In this document: piece by piece, positions 8,957 to 16,583 of the stretch | Layout: every line of letters begins with the position of its first letter | How positions within the stretch are numbered: position 1 is the stretch's first letter | NCBI GenBank assembly: GCA_016935735.1 | Contig: JAFGQK010000059.1 | Coordinates: 1-36,387, forward strand | Length of the DNA stretch: 36,387 bases | Direction: 5' to 3' | Source: Spirochaetales bacterium | GTDB lineage: Bacteria; Spirochaetota; Spirochaetia; SZUA-6; JAFGRV01 | The notes under the pieces: generated by a model | What the model saw: only the letters and a program-made list of their open reading frames with translations | What the model was told of the DNA's origin: nothing | Database searches by the model: none | Made by a program: the position numbers and the translations under genes

Positions 8957-10219
8957 CTAATGTGTATCAAGCAGTTCTTGCCTGGATTCTGCTTTTTCCA
9001 GGTAATCACCAGCCTGCTGATAATGTGCATCAATATGAACAATCAGTTTCAGCAACTTTATCGCCTCTTTGTAGTTTTCTTGTTTATAGAATTTTAGAGC
9101 ACTCTCATAAATTCCTGCAAGTTCATTCCTTACCTTTTCTTCCCTGGCTTTTAACTCTTTTATACGATTTTTATCATCTGTTTTACTCAAAATACTCTGA
9201 ATTTTATCATATGCAGCAATCAGATCCTTTTTAGCAATCAGGGCATCAATCTCTTCGAGCCATTTTTTAAAAGAATTGGCGAACTCGGTATCCTGTGTGA
9301 TACGTGAAATTTTATTCTTAAGAGCAACGGCTTCATCGGTTCTTTTCGCCCGGAGTGCGGCTTTAATTTTCGCTTCTGCGCCATTATAATCCTTTTTCGC
9401 AAGTAATGTATTTGCCCATTTGTAATACAAATCATACGAAAGTCCGGCAATATCTCCATCATATCCTGCATCCAGTTTTCTGTTTATTTCTTTACAGGCA
9501 TTTAAAAAAGACTCGGTTCCTTTAAAATCGTTTTTTGCAAGGTTTTCCTTTGCATCCTTTAATAATCCTTTTATAATTACCTCCAGGTTTGACTCTATTT
9601 CCTTTTTATCTGATTCCGCCTGCTTATTCCCCGGATCAATCTTTAACACCTTCACGCAATTGTCATAAGCATTCAGGGAAATTTTTGATTTACTTAACAG
9701 ACTGTCATCTTCTTTCATTTTTTTAAGTTCTGCTTCTGCCTGATTCATGTATTTTGCCGCTAATTTTTCTGTTAATCCGGCAGTCTCTTTCTTGAGACGA
9801 ATAACCTCTTCGTTTTCAGGGTCCAGTTCATATGCCTTTCTTACTGCATAGATTAACGTAAAATCCTCCTCTTCGGATCGCTTTTCCTTTTTAAAAAGCT
9901 TCTGGGCAATTACCAGTTTCTCCTCGACTTTTGCAATAGCAAAATTATTTATTTTCCCGAGATATTCCTCTGCTTTCTCGTTTTGAGGATTAAACCGGAG
10001 GGCGACAATAAAGTATTCTTTTATTTCCGTTAGCTTCTGGTAATTCTCCTGTGATTCCAGTTCCGCTTTATAGAGTTTTATCCCTTTTTCCGAGATTACG
10101 TTTGATTTTTCTTCATTATCCAGGTTATTCACCAAAAAAAGGCTGTCCAGAGGAAGCGAAGTACAGTCTATGAAAAAAACCACTGCTATTCCTGTTAGAA
10201 AAAACACCAAAACTTTCAT
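8957..10219 (-). CDS. TPR-rich lipoprotein
   Basis: I place the start at ATG 10219 rather than the longer in-frame 10234, because AAGGAG sits 7 bp before it and the product then opens with a clean signal peptide MKVLVFFLTGIAVVFFIDC. Cys19 follows FID, a relaxed lipobox of the kind seen in spirochaetes. The remaining about 400 residues are helical, with repeated TPR-like pairs (YFIVALRFNPQNEKAEEYLGK; AVRKAYELDPENEEVIRLK; LKLIVHIDAHYQQAGDYLEKA). It is probably anchored in a membrane and faces the periplasm as a protein-binding scaffold. It is the first gene of an operon with adenylate cyclase and deacetylase, so it may feed the cyclase sensor domain; this is inference. Confidence 0.75.
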   Translation of the reverse strand: MKVLVFFLTGIAVVFFIDCTSLPLDSLFLVNNLDNEEKSNVISEKGIKLYKAELESQENYQKLTEIKEYFIVALRFNPQNEKAEEYLGKINNFAIAKVEEKLVIAQKLFKKEKRSEEEDFTLIYAVRKAYELDPENEEVIRLKKETAGLTEKLAAKYMNQAEAELKKMKEDDSLLSKSKISLNAYDNCVKVLKIDPGNKQAESDKKEIESNLEVIIKGLLKDAKENLAKNDFKGTESFLNACKEINRKLDAGYDGDIAGLSYDLYYKWANTLLAKKDYNGAEAKIKAALRAKRTDEAVALKNKISRITQDTEFANSFKKWLEEIDALIAKKDLIAAYDKIQSILSKTDDKNRIKELKAREEKVRNELAGIYESALKFYKQENYKEAIKLLKLIVHIDAHYQQAGDYLEKAESRQELLDTH

Positions 10220-10599
10220 AATACACTCCTTCATTTCAATAATCTGATTTTTTAATTACCTGTAAGCTTTTTTCTTCATGAACACACAAGAAAGTAAAAT
10301 TTTGTAAAGAATCGAGAATTCTCCTACAAACTTCCCTCCCGGGTGATATATTCAATTGATTTTGAGTATTATATCCCTATCTTCCTTACAATTATAATGA
10401 TTAATGATGAGCGTGTAAAGTCATTTTTTATTTTTCTTATCTTTCAATCGATGCCTGGTGACAGTAAAAAACCAAAATGAAACCAGGAACAAAAAGTATT
10501 GTATACACAGCGTTGGGTCCAACTATTTGAACAAAATACTGGAAAAAAACAAAAAGGGAATGGGATATATGATCTATATGGATTCATCCCGGGTGGCTG
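10220..10599. other. Leader and promoter region of the TPR-cyclase-deacetylase operon
   Basis: This 380-bp stretch holds the minus-strand promoter at 10391-10419 and a leader of about 165 nt. The leader contains a 10-bp palindrome GAGAATTCTC (10314-10323). No RNA motif I can name is visible. To the right of the promoter nothing clear is seen. Confidence 0.4.
10391..10419 (-). promoter_or_regulatory. Sigma70-type promoter of the TPR-cyclase-deacetylase operon
   Basis: Read on the minus strand, TTTACA (10419-10414) is followed after exactly 17 bp by a perfect TATAAT (10396-10391). Transcription would start near 10384, giving an untranslated leader of about 165 nt before ATG 10219. Confidence 0.65.
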
Positions 10600-10797
10600 A
10601 TGAAAACAGATGAAAACAGCATGATCCTTTCAAGCCCGGATAATGAAGCAATCATTTATTATCATATTATAAATGCACAAAAATTAACCAGAGCACTCAC
10701 TGTCATGGAAGATGAACTGAAAAAGATTATGAGTTCTATCCGTGTGGTAAATAAACCAGAGCAATTCAGAATAATTATTCGTTATACCGTCCGCTAG
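10600..10797 (+). CDS. Doubtful small ORF
   Basis: This 65-codon frame gives a plausible helical peptide (YYHIINAQKLTRALTVMEDELKKIMSS), but it has no good Shine-Dalgarno site and no promoter I can see. Its stop overlaps the stop of the convergent response regulator inside a 6-bp hairpin (10789-10804). It resembles nothing I know. It may be a small regulatory protein or a chance frame. Confidence 0.22.
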   Translation: MKTDENSMILSSPDNEAIIYYHIINAQKLTRALTVMEDELKKIMSSIRVVNKPEQFRIIIRYTVR

Positions 10798-11489
10798 TGC
10801 GGACAGAATTTATAGCCGATTGTATGAACGGTAATAATATAACGGGGTTGGGACGGATTGTCTTCTATTTTTTGTCTTAATTTGGCAATATGCTGGTCAA
10901 GAGTGCGTGTAGTCCCTTCATAACGTACCCCCCAGATTTCATCAAGAATGGTAAAGCGGTCAAGGACTTTATCTTTATGCTTGATAAAAAACCGGAGCAG
11001 GTTCAATTCACGCAGGCTTATAAGAAAACTCTTTGTCCCTTTTTTCCCTGAATAGGTCTTTACATCAATAACGATATCCCCGAAGGTTATCTTTTCTTCT
11101 TTATCATCCTCCGGCATTACCGATGCACGACGGAAAGCTGCACGAATCCTGGCAAGTAATTCCTGGACCCCGAATGGCTTTACAATATAATCATCTGCGC
11201 CCAGCTCAAGGCCTACCACTTTATCAACCTCCTGGCCTTTTGCAGTTAACATAATAACAGGGGTGACAGGGTCATTTTTCCTGATTTCCCTGCATACATC
11301 ATACCCGCTTTTCCCGGGAATCATAATATCCAGAAGTATGAGACCGGGTTTGCAATCCGCATAGAGACAAAGGGCATTATTCCCGTCCCGGGCAGTAAAA
11401 ACACGATACCCTTCTCCTTCCAGAAGATCAACAAGGCCGGTAAGAATAGGGATATCATCCTCCACAATAAGTATTCGTTCTTTATTCAT
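10794..11489 (-). CDS. OmpR/PhoB-family response regulator
   Basis: The 231-residue protein has an N-terminal receiver domain (about 4-118) with the acidic pocket EDD at 10-12, phosphoacceptor Asp54 in ILLDIMIPG, and the conserved Lys in IVKPF. A C-terminal winged helix of the OmpR/PhoB class (about 133-230) follows, with LRELNLLRFFIKHKDKVLDR, the recognition stretch TRTLDQHIAKLRQKIE, and the closing TVHTIGYKF. It overlaps the upstream kinase gene by 8 bp, so the two are translationally coupled partners. The four 11-bp repeats upstream of the kinase (13543-13586) look like PhoB-type sites and are the best candidate target. The input signal is unknown; phosphate is possible but unproven. Confidence 0.92.
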   Translation of the reverse strand: MNKERILIVEDDIPILTGLVDLLEGEGYRVFTARDGNNALCLYADCKPGLILLDIMIPGKSGYDVCREIRKNDPVTPVIMLTAKGQEVDKVVGLELGADDYIVKPFGVQELLARIRAAFRRASVMPEDDKEEKITFGDIVIDVKTYSGKKGTKSFLISLRELNLLRFFIKHKDKVLDRFTILDEIWGVRYEGTTRTLDQHIAKLRQKIEDNPSQPRYIITVHTIGYKFCPH

Positions 11490-13377
11490 TTTTACCCCCG
11501 GTTTGCAGGACAGGAAGTGTCACCTGGAAGATACTTCCTCCCCCTTCTCGGGGGAAATACCGGATCGTTCCATGATGGGCGGTAATAATCTTTCTCGCTA
11601 TTGCAAGACCAAGGCCGCTGCCCCTGACCCTTGAGGTAAGGGAATCATCCACCCGGAAGAACTCCCTGAATATCTTTTTTGCATACTTTACCGGGATGCC
11701 GATTCCCCTGTCTTTAATATTGATTTGTATATAACCATCCGTTGTTATGAGTTCCAATGTAATCACCTTTTGCAGAGCCGAATACTTTTCTGCATTTGCA
11801 ATTAAATTAAGCAAAGCCTGCTTCAAAGATCCACTGTCCGCATTTACCATTACTTTATCTTTAGATGCAGAAAATTCAATAACAAACCCCTGCTGTTCAA
11901 GCCTCAGGCGCTGATCTTCCATCAATGTATGGCACAGGTGAATGATATCTGTTTTTTCCTTATGGTATTGTTTTTTATTCCGGCCTATTTTTGAAAAATC
12001 AAGAACATTATTGATAAGCCTGGACAGGCGTTCCGTTTCCGATACCATAAGAGTCAGGTACTTTTTCTGTTTGTCCCTATCCGGCAGACGTTCCTCTTTA
12101 AGCATTTCCGCAAACAATCGTATCGAAGTAAGGGGTGTTTTGAGTTCATGGGAAACATTCGATACAAAGGTTGTTTTTTGCTGTGCAAGGATAATCTCCG
12201 AATAAAAGGATTTCAGAATAAGAATACCCCCGGTAATGATTGAAATAATAAATAAAAATATTAAAACCCACATGACAAGGGCAATTGAACGTGCCCTGGA
12301 GGTAATAATATCCGGGTCGGTAAGATATGCAGCGACTTCCCACCGGGGAAGGATTTCACTGATTTCCCGGGAAACAATGGGAATCCTCCAGTTCCTGCTA
12401 TGATTTTCTTCCGGTAAAATGAGTGGAATTCCATCCTCATCAAGGATGGTGAGGATTCTCACACGGGTATAAACATACTGAATACATGTCAAAAGCCTGT
12501 CTTTATAAGCCTCTTCACGAATAATACACCCGGCTATATACCCGGAATCGATTTTTGTCCAGAAATAGAGAACAAGATCATTTTCCATTATACGGGGAAT
12601 GAGTCCGGAATTTTGCCCCTGTGTGATTTCAGAAAAGGAAAGCTGCCTGGATATAAAGACGGATTCGGGAGTTATTTGTTTTTTATCCTTTTTCTGAACC
12701 TGGACAATACTCCTGGGAATAAGCTCATTTCCTTCCTCTATCGCCTGTTCATATACCATATCCCTTACTTCCTCATCCTGCTCAAATTGAATCCGGGCAT
12801 TCTGATTCATGTATTCCTCGTTCAATATATCCGTTTCATTTGATAAAGAATCCGGCTCCCTGTTTTTTTCAACATCACTTGCATTGGACCATAACAGATT
12901 GTTTTTTATCTGTTGCTTATTTACGATGATCTCTTTATACGCAATAGCGATATTTTGATATACCGGGATGGAAACCTTATTGGTCAAAAAGCCATTATGC
13001 TGATGAAAAAACTCCTCATCCTTATTGTCCGGCCAGAGCAGGGTAAAATCTTCTGTAACAAGAAAGGGAATATCTATGAGCATATTCTTTTCTGTAAGTA
13101 ATACAAATTTCTCCCGGGAAGGTTTGTCCCCGGGAAGATTCTCACGAATGGCAGAACGAAACTCATCTTCCAATTCTCTATTTATTTTTTTAAGTTCATT
13201 ATTAATGACAGATATTGCATACATAACATCTGCCAAAAGGGTGTCTTCAAACTGCTTTTCTATATATACTTCTTCCCTGTCAACAGCACGAAGGGCAAAA
13301 TAGCCAAGAAACATACCCGGAATAAGAACAGAAAGGATAAAGAGGATTCCGGCTGTCGGTTTGATCGTTCCCTTCAT
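11482..13377 (-). CDS. PhoR-like sensor histidine kinase with large periplasmic sensor
   Basis: I use ATG 13377 (preceded by GAAGGAG) instead of a longer frame, since the product then begins with a membrane helix (about residues 8-29). A periplasmic region of about 335 residues follows, rich in Glu/Asn/Gln and of no family I recognise, then a second helix (about 365-389). With almost no linker and no HAMP comes HisKA with FVSNVSHELKTPLTS (phosphorylated His410), then HATPase with an N box (NLIANAEKYS), DRGIGIP and GSGLGLAIA. It phosphorylates the coupled response regulator. A perfect TATAAT lies upstream on the minus strand (13516-13511) without a good -35, next to the 11-bp repeats, which suggests activator-dependent autoregulation. 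Confidence 0.9.
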   Translation of the reverse strand: MKGTIKPTAGILFILSVLIPGMFLGYFALRAVDREEVYIEKQFEDTLLADVMYAISVINNELKKINRELEDEFRSAIRENLPGDKPSREKFVLLTEKNMLIDIPFLVTEDFTLLWPDNKDEEFFHQHNGFLTNKVSIPVYQNIAIAYKEIIVNKQQIKNNLLWSNASDVEKNREPDSLSNETDILNEEYMNQNARIQFEQDEEVRDMVYEQAIEEGNELIPRSIVQVQKKDKKQITPESVFISRQLSFSEITQGQNSGLIPRIMENDLVLYFWTKIDSGYIAGCIIREEAYKDRLLTCIQYVYTRVRILTILDEDGIPLILPEENHSRNWRIPIVSREISEILPRWEVAAYLTDPDIITSRARSIALVMWVLIFLFIISIITGGILILKSFYSEIILAQQKTTFVSNVSHELKTPLTSIRLFAEMLKEERLPDRDKQKKYLTLMVSETERLSRLINNVLDFSKIGRNKKQYHKEKTDIIHLCHTLMEDQRLRLEQQGFVIEFSASKDKVMVNADSGSLKQALLNLIANAEKYSALQKVITLELITTDGYIQINIKDRGIGIPVKYAKKIFREFFRVDDSLTSRVRGSGLGLAIARKIITAHHGTIRYFPREGGGSIFQVTLPVLQTGGKNE

Positions 13378-13510
13378 TAGTTTACCACTCCTTCGTGTGC
13401 CGGTATCTATTATGCACTGTTTTCCTGTGCCTTTCAAGCCGGGTTTTTGAACAACAGATTGATGCAACTATATCCTGCTGTTTCATGTCCTGGATTTGGG
13501 CGCAGCCGAC

Positions 13511-13516
13511 ATTATA
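13511..13516 (-). promoter_or_regulatory. Putative -10 box for the kinase/regulator operon
   Basis: TATAAT reads on the minus strand about 134 bp upstream of ATG 13377. The matching -35 position is poor (GTTTCT-like). The Pho-box-like repeats start 27 bp further upstream, so activation by a bound regulator would make sense. Confidence 0.35.
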
Positions 13517-13542
13517 AATTTAGCAAAAAAACAAGAAACAAT

Positions 13543-13586
13543 TGTCACATTGATGTAAAATGATTGTAAAAAAAATGTAAAATGGT
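13543..13586 (+). promoter_or_regulatory. Four 11-bp direct repeats resembling a Pho box
   Basis: TGTNA occurs at 13543 (TGTCA), 13554, 13565 and 13576 (each TGTAA), exactly 11 bp apart, with A/T-rich spacers. This is the layout of PhoB-class operators (tandem 11-bp units of TGTCA plus A/T). A -10-like CATAAT (13599-13604) follows 12 bp after the last unit on the plus strand, where an activator would replace the -35. The array sits between the kinase gene and the divergent M14 peptidase gene. Confidence 0.7.
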
Positions 13587-13684
13587 TACATAGGCCGGCA
13601 TAATTTATAAGCACCTGGATAGCTTGTTAATTGAATTATGGACGTAGCCAACGTTATGATATATATTTAAGAGAGAGGAGAATT

Positions 13685-15013
13685 ATGGCTGTCTCTTATT
13701 CCAGATTATTCTTTCTCCCCTGTTTATTAATCTTACTCGTTTTTTTCTCCTGTAGTCTTCAAAACGATGGGGATGATGATATAAGGATTCTGCCCGGGTA
13801 TATTGAAGAGGAGCTTGTTGCCTTTACCATACGCGCCCCCCTTATTACCGAACTCCGGATAACCGGTTATAGCTCAGGTCCCGTCTCTTACCCTATCTAT
13901 GCATTAAAAATGACAGATAATCCCCAGGAACAGGAAAATGAACCGGAAATCCAGTTTACCGGTGGAATTCATGGAAATGAGCAACTCTCCTGTATAATGG
14001 TCTTGAGAATGATTGAGTATATGATCGATCTTTACGAAGAGGACGATCCGGTTATCACCGGTATCATCAATAACAGTGAACTCCACTTTTCCCCGGTACT
14101 CAACCCATACGGGCTCTCCCGGGATGAACGTTACAATGCAAATTCAGTCGACCTGAACAGGAATTTCAGCTGGGCATGGGTTGATGGCTTGTTCCATGGA
14201 GATGCCCCGATTGACCAGCCTGAATCACAGGCTATCCGGGATGATGCCCTTGAGCATCCCTATGTTCTGGCTGTCCACGGGCATACCGGGGCTGCATGCA
14301 TTAATACCCTGTGGGATTATATCGGGACAACGAAATCCTCCGGCACCCCATCAACCTATACCATCGATGATTTTATAAGCCTTTACCTGCCCTCTTATCC
14401 ATTTATTTCAGAGGAAGCTTTACATTACAAGAATACCGTGAATGCTGCCGGGGATGACGGATTCTGGATGACAGAAGGATATGACTGGTACGCAGCTTTC
14501 GGTACTCTCCAGGACTGGATGTATGGGGTGCGGGGAGCTATAGCGTATACCCTGGAATACGACCTGTCATCCGGTCATACCTTGCTTTACGAAGAACTTT
14601 TCCAGGAGGTTTTTGATAATCACAAGGATGCGCTTATTGACCTGTTCATTGATGCCCGGAAGGGTATTTCCGGTATTATAACCGGGAGTGGGGAACTCCC
14701 GGTGGATGCAAAAGTTGAAGTGACCACTGTCACAAAAAGTGTCTATTGTGATCCTGTTACTTTCAGCCCTTTCTGTTTTACCGATCCCGATGCCGGGGAT
14801 TACCATCTCCCGGTCCAGCCGGGTACCTACAATCTCGAAATAACAGCAGATGGGTACCTGCCGGAAACTATTAATGGAATTGTAGTCCCGGAAGAGACAG
14901 GGATTGTCATCCGTAATATTCAGCTTACTCCGGGTAAGGGTGAAAAAAGTCCCCTGTTCATGCCGCCTGAAATTCCGGCAGATAACATCCCTCCCGATCT
15001 GAGGGAAGAATAA
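13685..15013 (+). CDS. M14-family zinc carboxypeptidase lipoprotein
   Basis: ATG 13685 is chosen over an earlier in-frame ATG (13631) because GAGAGGAG precedes it and the product then begins with a lipoprotein signal (LLILLVFFSC, Cys23). The body (about 50-320) is an M14 metallopeptidase: GGIHGNEQ supplies zinc ligands His96 and Glu99, AVHGHTGA supplies the third His (about 198), SVDLNRNFSW holds the substrate-binding Asn-Arg, and TLEYDL the catalytic Glu (about 291). A carboxypeptidase regulatory-like beta domain (about 330-420) closes it. It would be membrane-anchored outside the cytoplasm and trim peptides or peptidoglycan stems. The Pho-box-like array just upstream makes it a likely target of the divergent two-component system. 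Confidence 0.87.
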   Translation: MAVSYSRLFFLPCLLILLVFFSCSLQNDGDDDIRILPGYIEEELVAFTIRAPLITELRITGYSSGPVSYPIYALKMTDNPQEQENEPEIQFTGGIHGNEQLSCIMVLRMIEYMIDLYEEDDPVITGIINNSELHFSPVLNPYGLSRDERYNANSVDLNRNFSWAWVDGLFHGDAPIDQPESQAIRDDALEHPYVLAVHGHTGAACINTLWDYIGTTKSSGTPSTYTIDDFISLYLPSYPFISEEALHYKNTVNAAGDDGFWMTEGYDWYAAFGTLQDWMYGVRGAIAYTLEYDLSSGHTLLYEELFQEVFDNHKDALIDLFIDARKGISGIITGSGELPVDAKVEVTTVTKSVYCDPVTFSPFCFTDPDAGDYHLPVQPGTYNLEITADGYLPETINGIVVPEETGIVIRNIQLTPGKGEKSPLFMPPEIPADNIPPDLREE

Positions 15014-15063
15014 CAATCAGGGTTTTTCATTAATGAAAAACAATCAGGGTTTTTCATTAATGA
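15013..15063. repeat. 24-bp direct repeat, period 27, at convergent gene ends
   Basis: The same 24 bases occur at 15013-15036 and 15040-15063, separated by AAA. The right copy contains the last codons and stop of the minus-strand nucleotidyltransferase gene (INEKP-stop). The left copy repeats them just past the stop of the carboxypeptidase gene. It is a recent-looking tandem duplication. Confidence 0.85.
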
Positions 15064-16051
15064 TCGATTCTTTAAGGACACGGATAAGAAATGTATTTGC
15101 CCATTCCCTGTCCGGTTCTTCCCGGAGGGTTGATTGAACCGATTGTATTTTTTCATACCATAGTTCATACATTTCGAGTAATTCCCCGTAGCTTGCCTGC
15201 TGGTTCCTGATCTTAAGAATCTGCTTTCTTGCAGCACCCCGGATAGGATAAGAAATCCTGCTCGTGGAAAGCAACTGCCACCCTTCAAAAAGCAGCCGTA
15301 TAAGATGGTAAGCAAACTTTGTATCATATCCGACATTATGAAAACTTTCGGTATGCACACGCCAGCCGTAATTGTCATACTCATCCTTTATTTTTCTGTA
15401 AATCATGGCCACATCCATACCTTTATGAAAACTCTCACAATTCTGTTTTTTTCCTTTATAATATTTTAATATACTATTGAGTTTTCCTGCTTCCCCTTCA
15501 CTGATTTCCCGGTAATAGTTCCTGTTCATTATCCGTGTTACAATATCGCCTGCCGTCTTAATATCATTACCGGTATATTTTTCCGTTTCATGCACAAAAA
15601 TCTGTTTTTCCAGGTAATCGAGACCTTTCCGCAATGAAGTAAACCGTTCCTTTTTTACTACCAGCTTCTTTTTCTGTGAAAACGCATACCCGGTAAAGGT
15701 ATCCCGGACCACCCGGGATACGATCTTTGCATGATTATCCATGAGCTCCCGGGCTTCCGGTTCACACACAAGGATATTTTTCTTGTCTGCAAATAATACC
15801 TCGATAATATTCGGATTATTCCGTAAAAGAAGTTTTAAAAACCTGGATAAGGAAAATGATTTATCATCCACATCATTCTTATTGTTGCGGTTTTGTATAC
15901 CCGGTCTTTTCGTCGATTCATCCCGGTATTCAACAGGATGAAGACCAAGGAGTTCACTGGAATGTGGGATAAATACAGAGAGGAAATCAGTATCAGATTC
16001 TCTGGAAGCGAATCCGTAAAGATGTGAACCTGTTCGTACCTTTAATATCAA
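15044..16051 (-). CDS. Predicted nucleotidyltransferase (COG3541/YcgL-like)
   Basis: The 335-residue protein begins with the polymerase-beta-type nucleotidyltransferase signature GSHLYGFASRESDTDF, where Gly-Ser and the paired Asp bind nucleotide and metal. PNIIEVLFA follows and then a long helical C-terminal half with SQKKKLVVKKE. This matches the stand-alone predicted nucleotidyltransferase family COG3541, often found in phages and bacteria; the acceptor is unknown. The start is uncertain: TTG 16049-16051 with GGGAGA close by is used. AAGGAG lies about 20 nt upstream but has no standard start codon at the right distance. It follows the small gene at 16096-16404 by 44 bp and is likely co-transcribed. 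Its 3' end is duplicated. Confidence 0.75.
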   Translation of the reverse strand: MILKVRTGSHLYGFASRESDTDFLSVFIPHSSELLGLHPVEYRDESTKRPGIQNRNNKNDVDDKSFSLSRFLKLLLRNNPNIIEVLFADKKNILVCEPEARELMDNHAKIVSRVVRDTFTGYAFSQKKKLVVKKERFTSLRKGLDYLEKQIFVHETEKYTGNDIKTAGDIVTRIMNRNYYREISEGEAGKLNSILKYYKGKKQNCESFHKGMDVAMIYRKIKDEYDNYGWRVHTESFHNVGYDTKFAYHLIRLLFEGWQLLSTSRISYPIRGAARKQILKIRNQQASYGELLEMYELWYEKIQSVQSTLREEPDREWANTFLIRVLKESIINEKP

Positions 16052-16095
16052 TCTCCCGGGGATTCTTTCTTCTCCTTAAGTAATACTACCTGATA

Positions 16096-16404
16096 TTATG
16101 CTTCCCGGGTTGACAGAGCCAGGGTACGATTATCTTTTTCCCTGGGACTCATGTTCAGAATCGTTTTACTGAACATCTGCTGCTTTTTTTTGTCCTTTAT
16201 CTTCACCACATTGGCATAACTGTCCACAGGCAATGGGACAAGATGATCATCCACAGAAACAAAAAGGGCATTTATCGGCATTTTAAGGTATTTCTCATGT
16301 TTTGATTCAATAACGTATGTATTACCCTTAAAAGTGAATAATTGAGGGAATTTCTTTAATTTACACCTTCTGTATGCAGCATTTTTGCTATTAGCTTCAT
16401 CCAT
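16096..16404 (-). CDS. Hypothetical basic protein upstream of the nucleotidyltransferase
   Basis: ATG 16404 is preceded by AAGGAG (10 bp). A strong promoter at 16445-16473 rules out the longer frame, which would begin inside the -35. The product of 102 residues is rich in Lys, with a beta-like core (FPQLFTFKGNTYVIESKHEKYLKMPINALFVSVDDHLVPLPV) and a charged tail; there is no signal or membrane segment. I recognise no family. It is the first gene of a two-gene unit with the predicted nucleotidyltransferase, so a helper or antitoxin-like role is conceivable, without direct support. Confidence 0.6.
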   Translation of the reverse strand: MDEANSKNAAYRRCKLKKFPQLFTFKGNTYVIESKHEKYLKMPINALFVSVDDHLVPLPVDSYANVVKIKDKKKQQMFSKTILNMSPREKDNRTLALSTREA

Positions 16405-16444
16405 ATGTATTCTACTCCTTATGTTATTCTCGACGGTATTGTGT

Positions 16445-16473
16445 AAGATAGACTTTATTTTTTTTAGTGTCAA
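16445..16473 (-). promoter_or_regulatory. Sigma70-type promoter of the small protein/nucleotidyltransferase unit
   Basis: On the minus strand, a perfect TTGACA (16473-16468) is followed after 17 bp of A-rich spacer by TATCTT (16450-16445). Transcription would start near 16438, 34 nt ahead of ATG 16404. Confidence 0.7.
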
Positions 16474-16516
16474 GGGGGTTTGGGCTATTTCCGGTAACTC
16501 AAAAAAATAGAAATTG

Positions 16517-16546
16517 TGGACAGGTTACTGTTCCTTCAATTATAAT
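16517..16546 (+). promoter_or_regulatory. Promoter of the YD-repeat-like gene
   Basis: TGGACA (16517-16522), an 18-bp spacer and a perfect TATAAT (16541-16546) lie about 37 bp before ATG 16584. This promoter is divergent from the one at 16445-16473. Confidence 0.6.
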
Positions 16547-16583
16547 TTATAACAAGAAGCATTAATAAAACGAGGAGGACACA

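Noticed and set aside
10789-10804. GTCCGC-TAGT-GCGGAC hairpin over two convergent stop codons as a terminator
   Set aside because: The stem has only 6 bp and no T-run follows on either strand, so I do not call it a terminator.
14567-15384. Two minus-strand frames of about 150 codons at the end of the carboxypeptidase gene
   Set aside because: They are antisense or out of frame to two well-supported genes. The repeated peptide in one of them only reflects the 24-bp direct repeat.
16405-16473. Upstream extension of the small gene before the nucleotidyltransferase
   Set aside because: It would begin inside the TTGACA of a strong promoter and upstream of the transcription start; ATG 16404 has its own AAGGAG.
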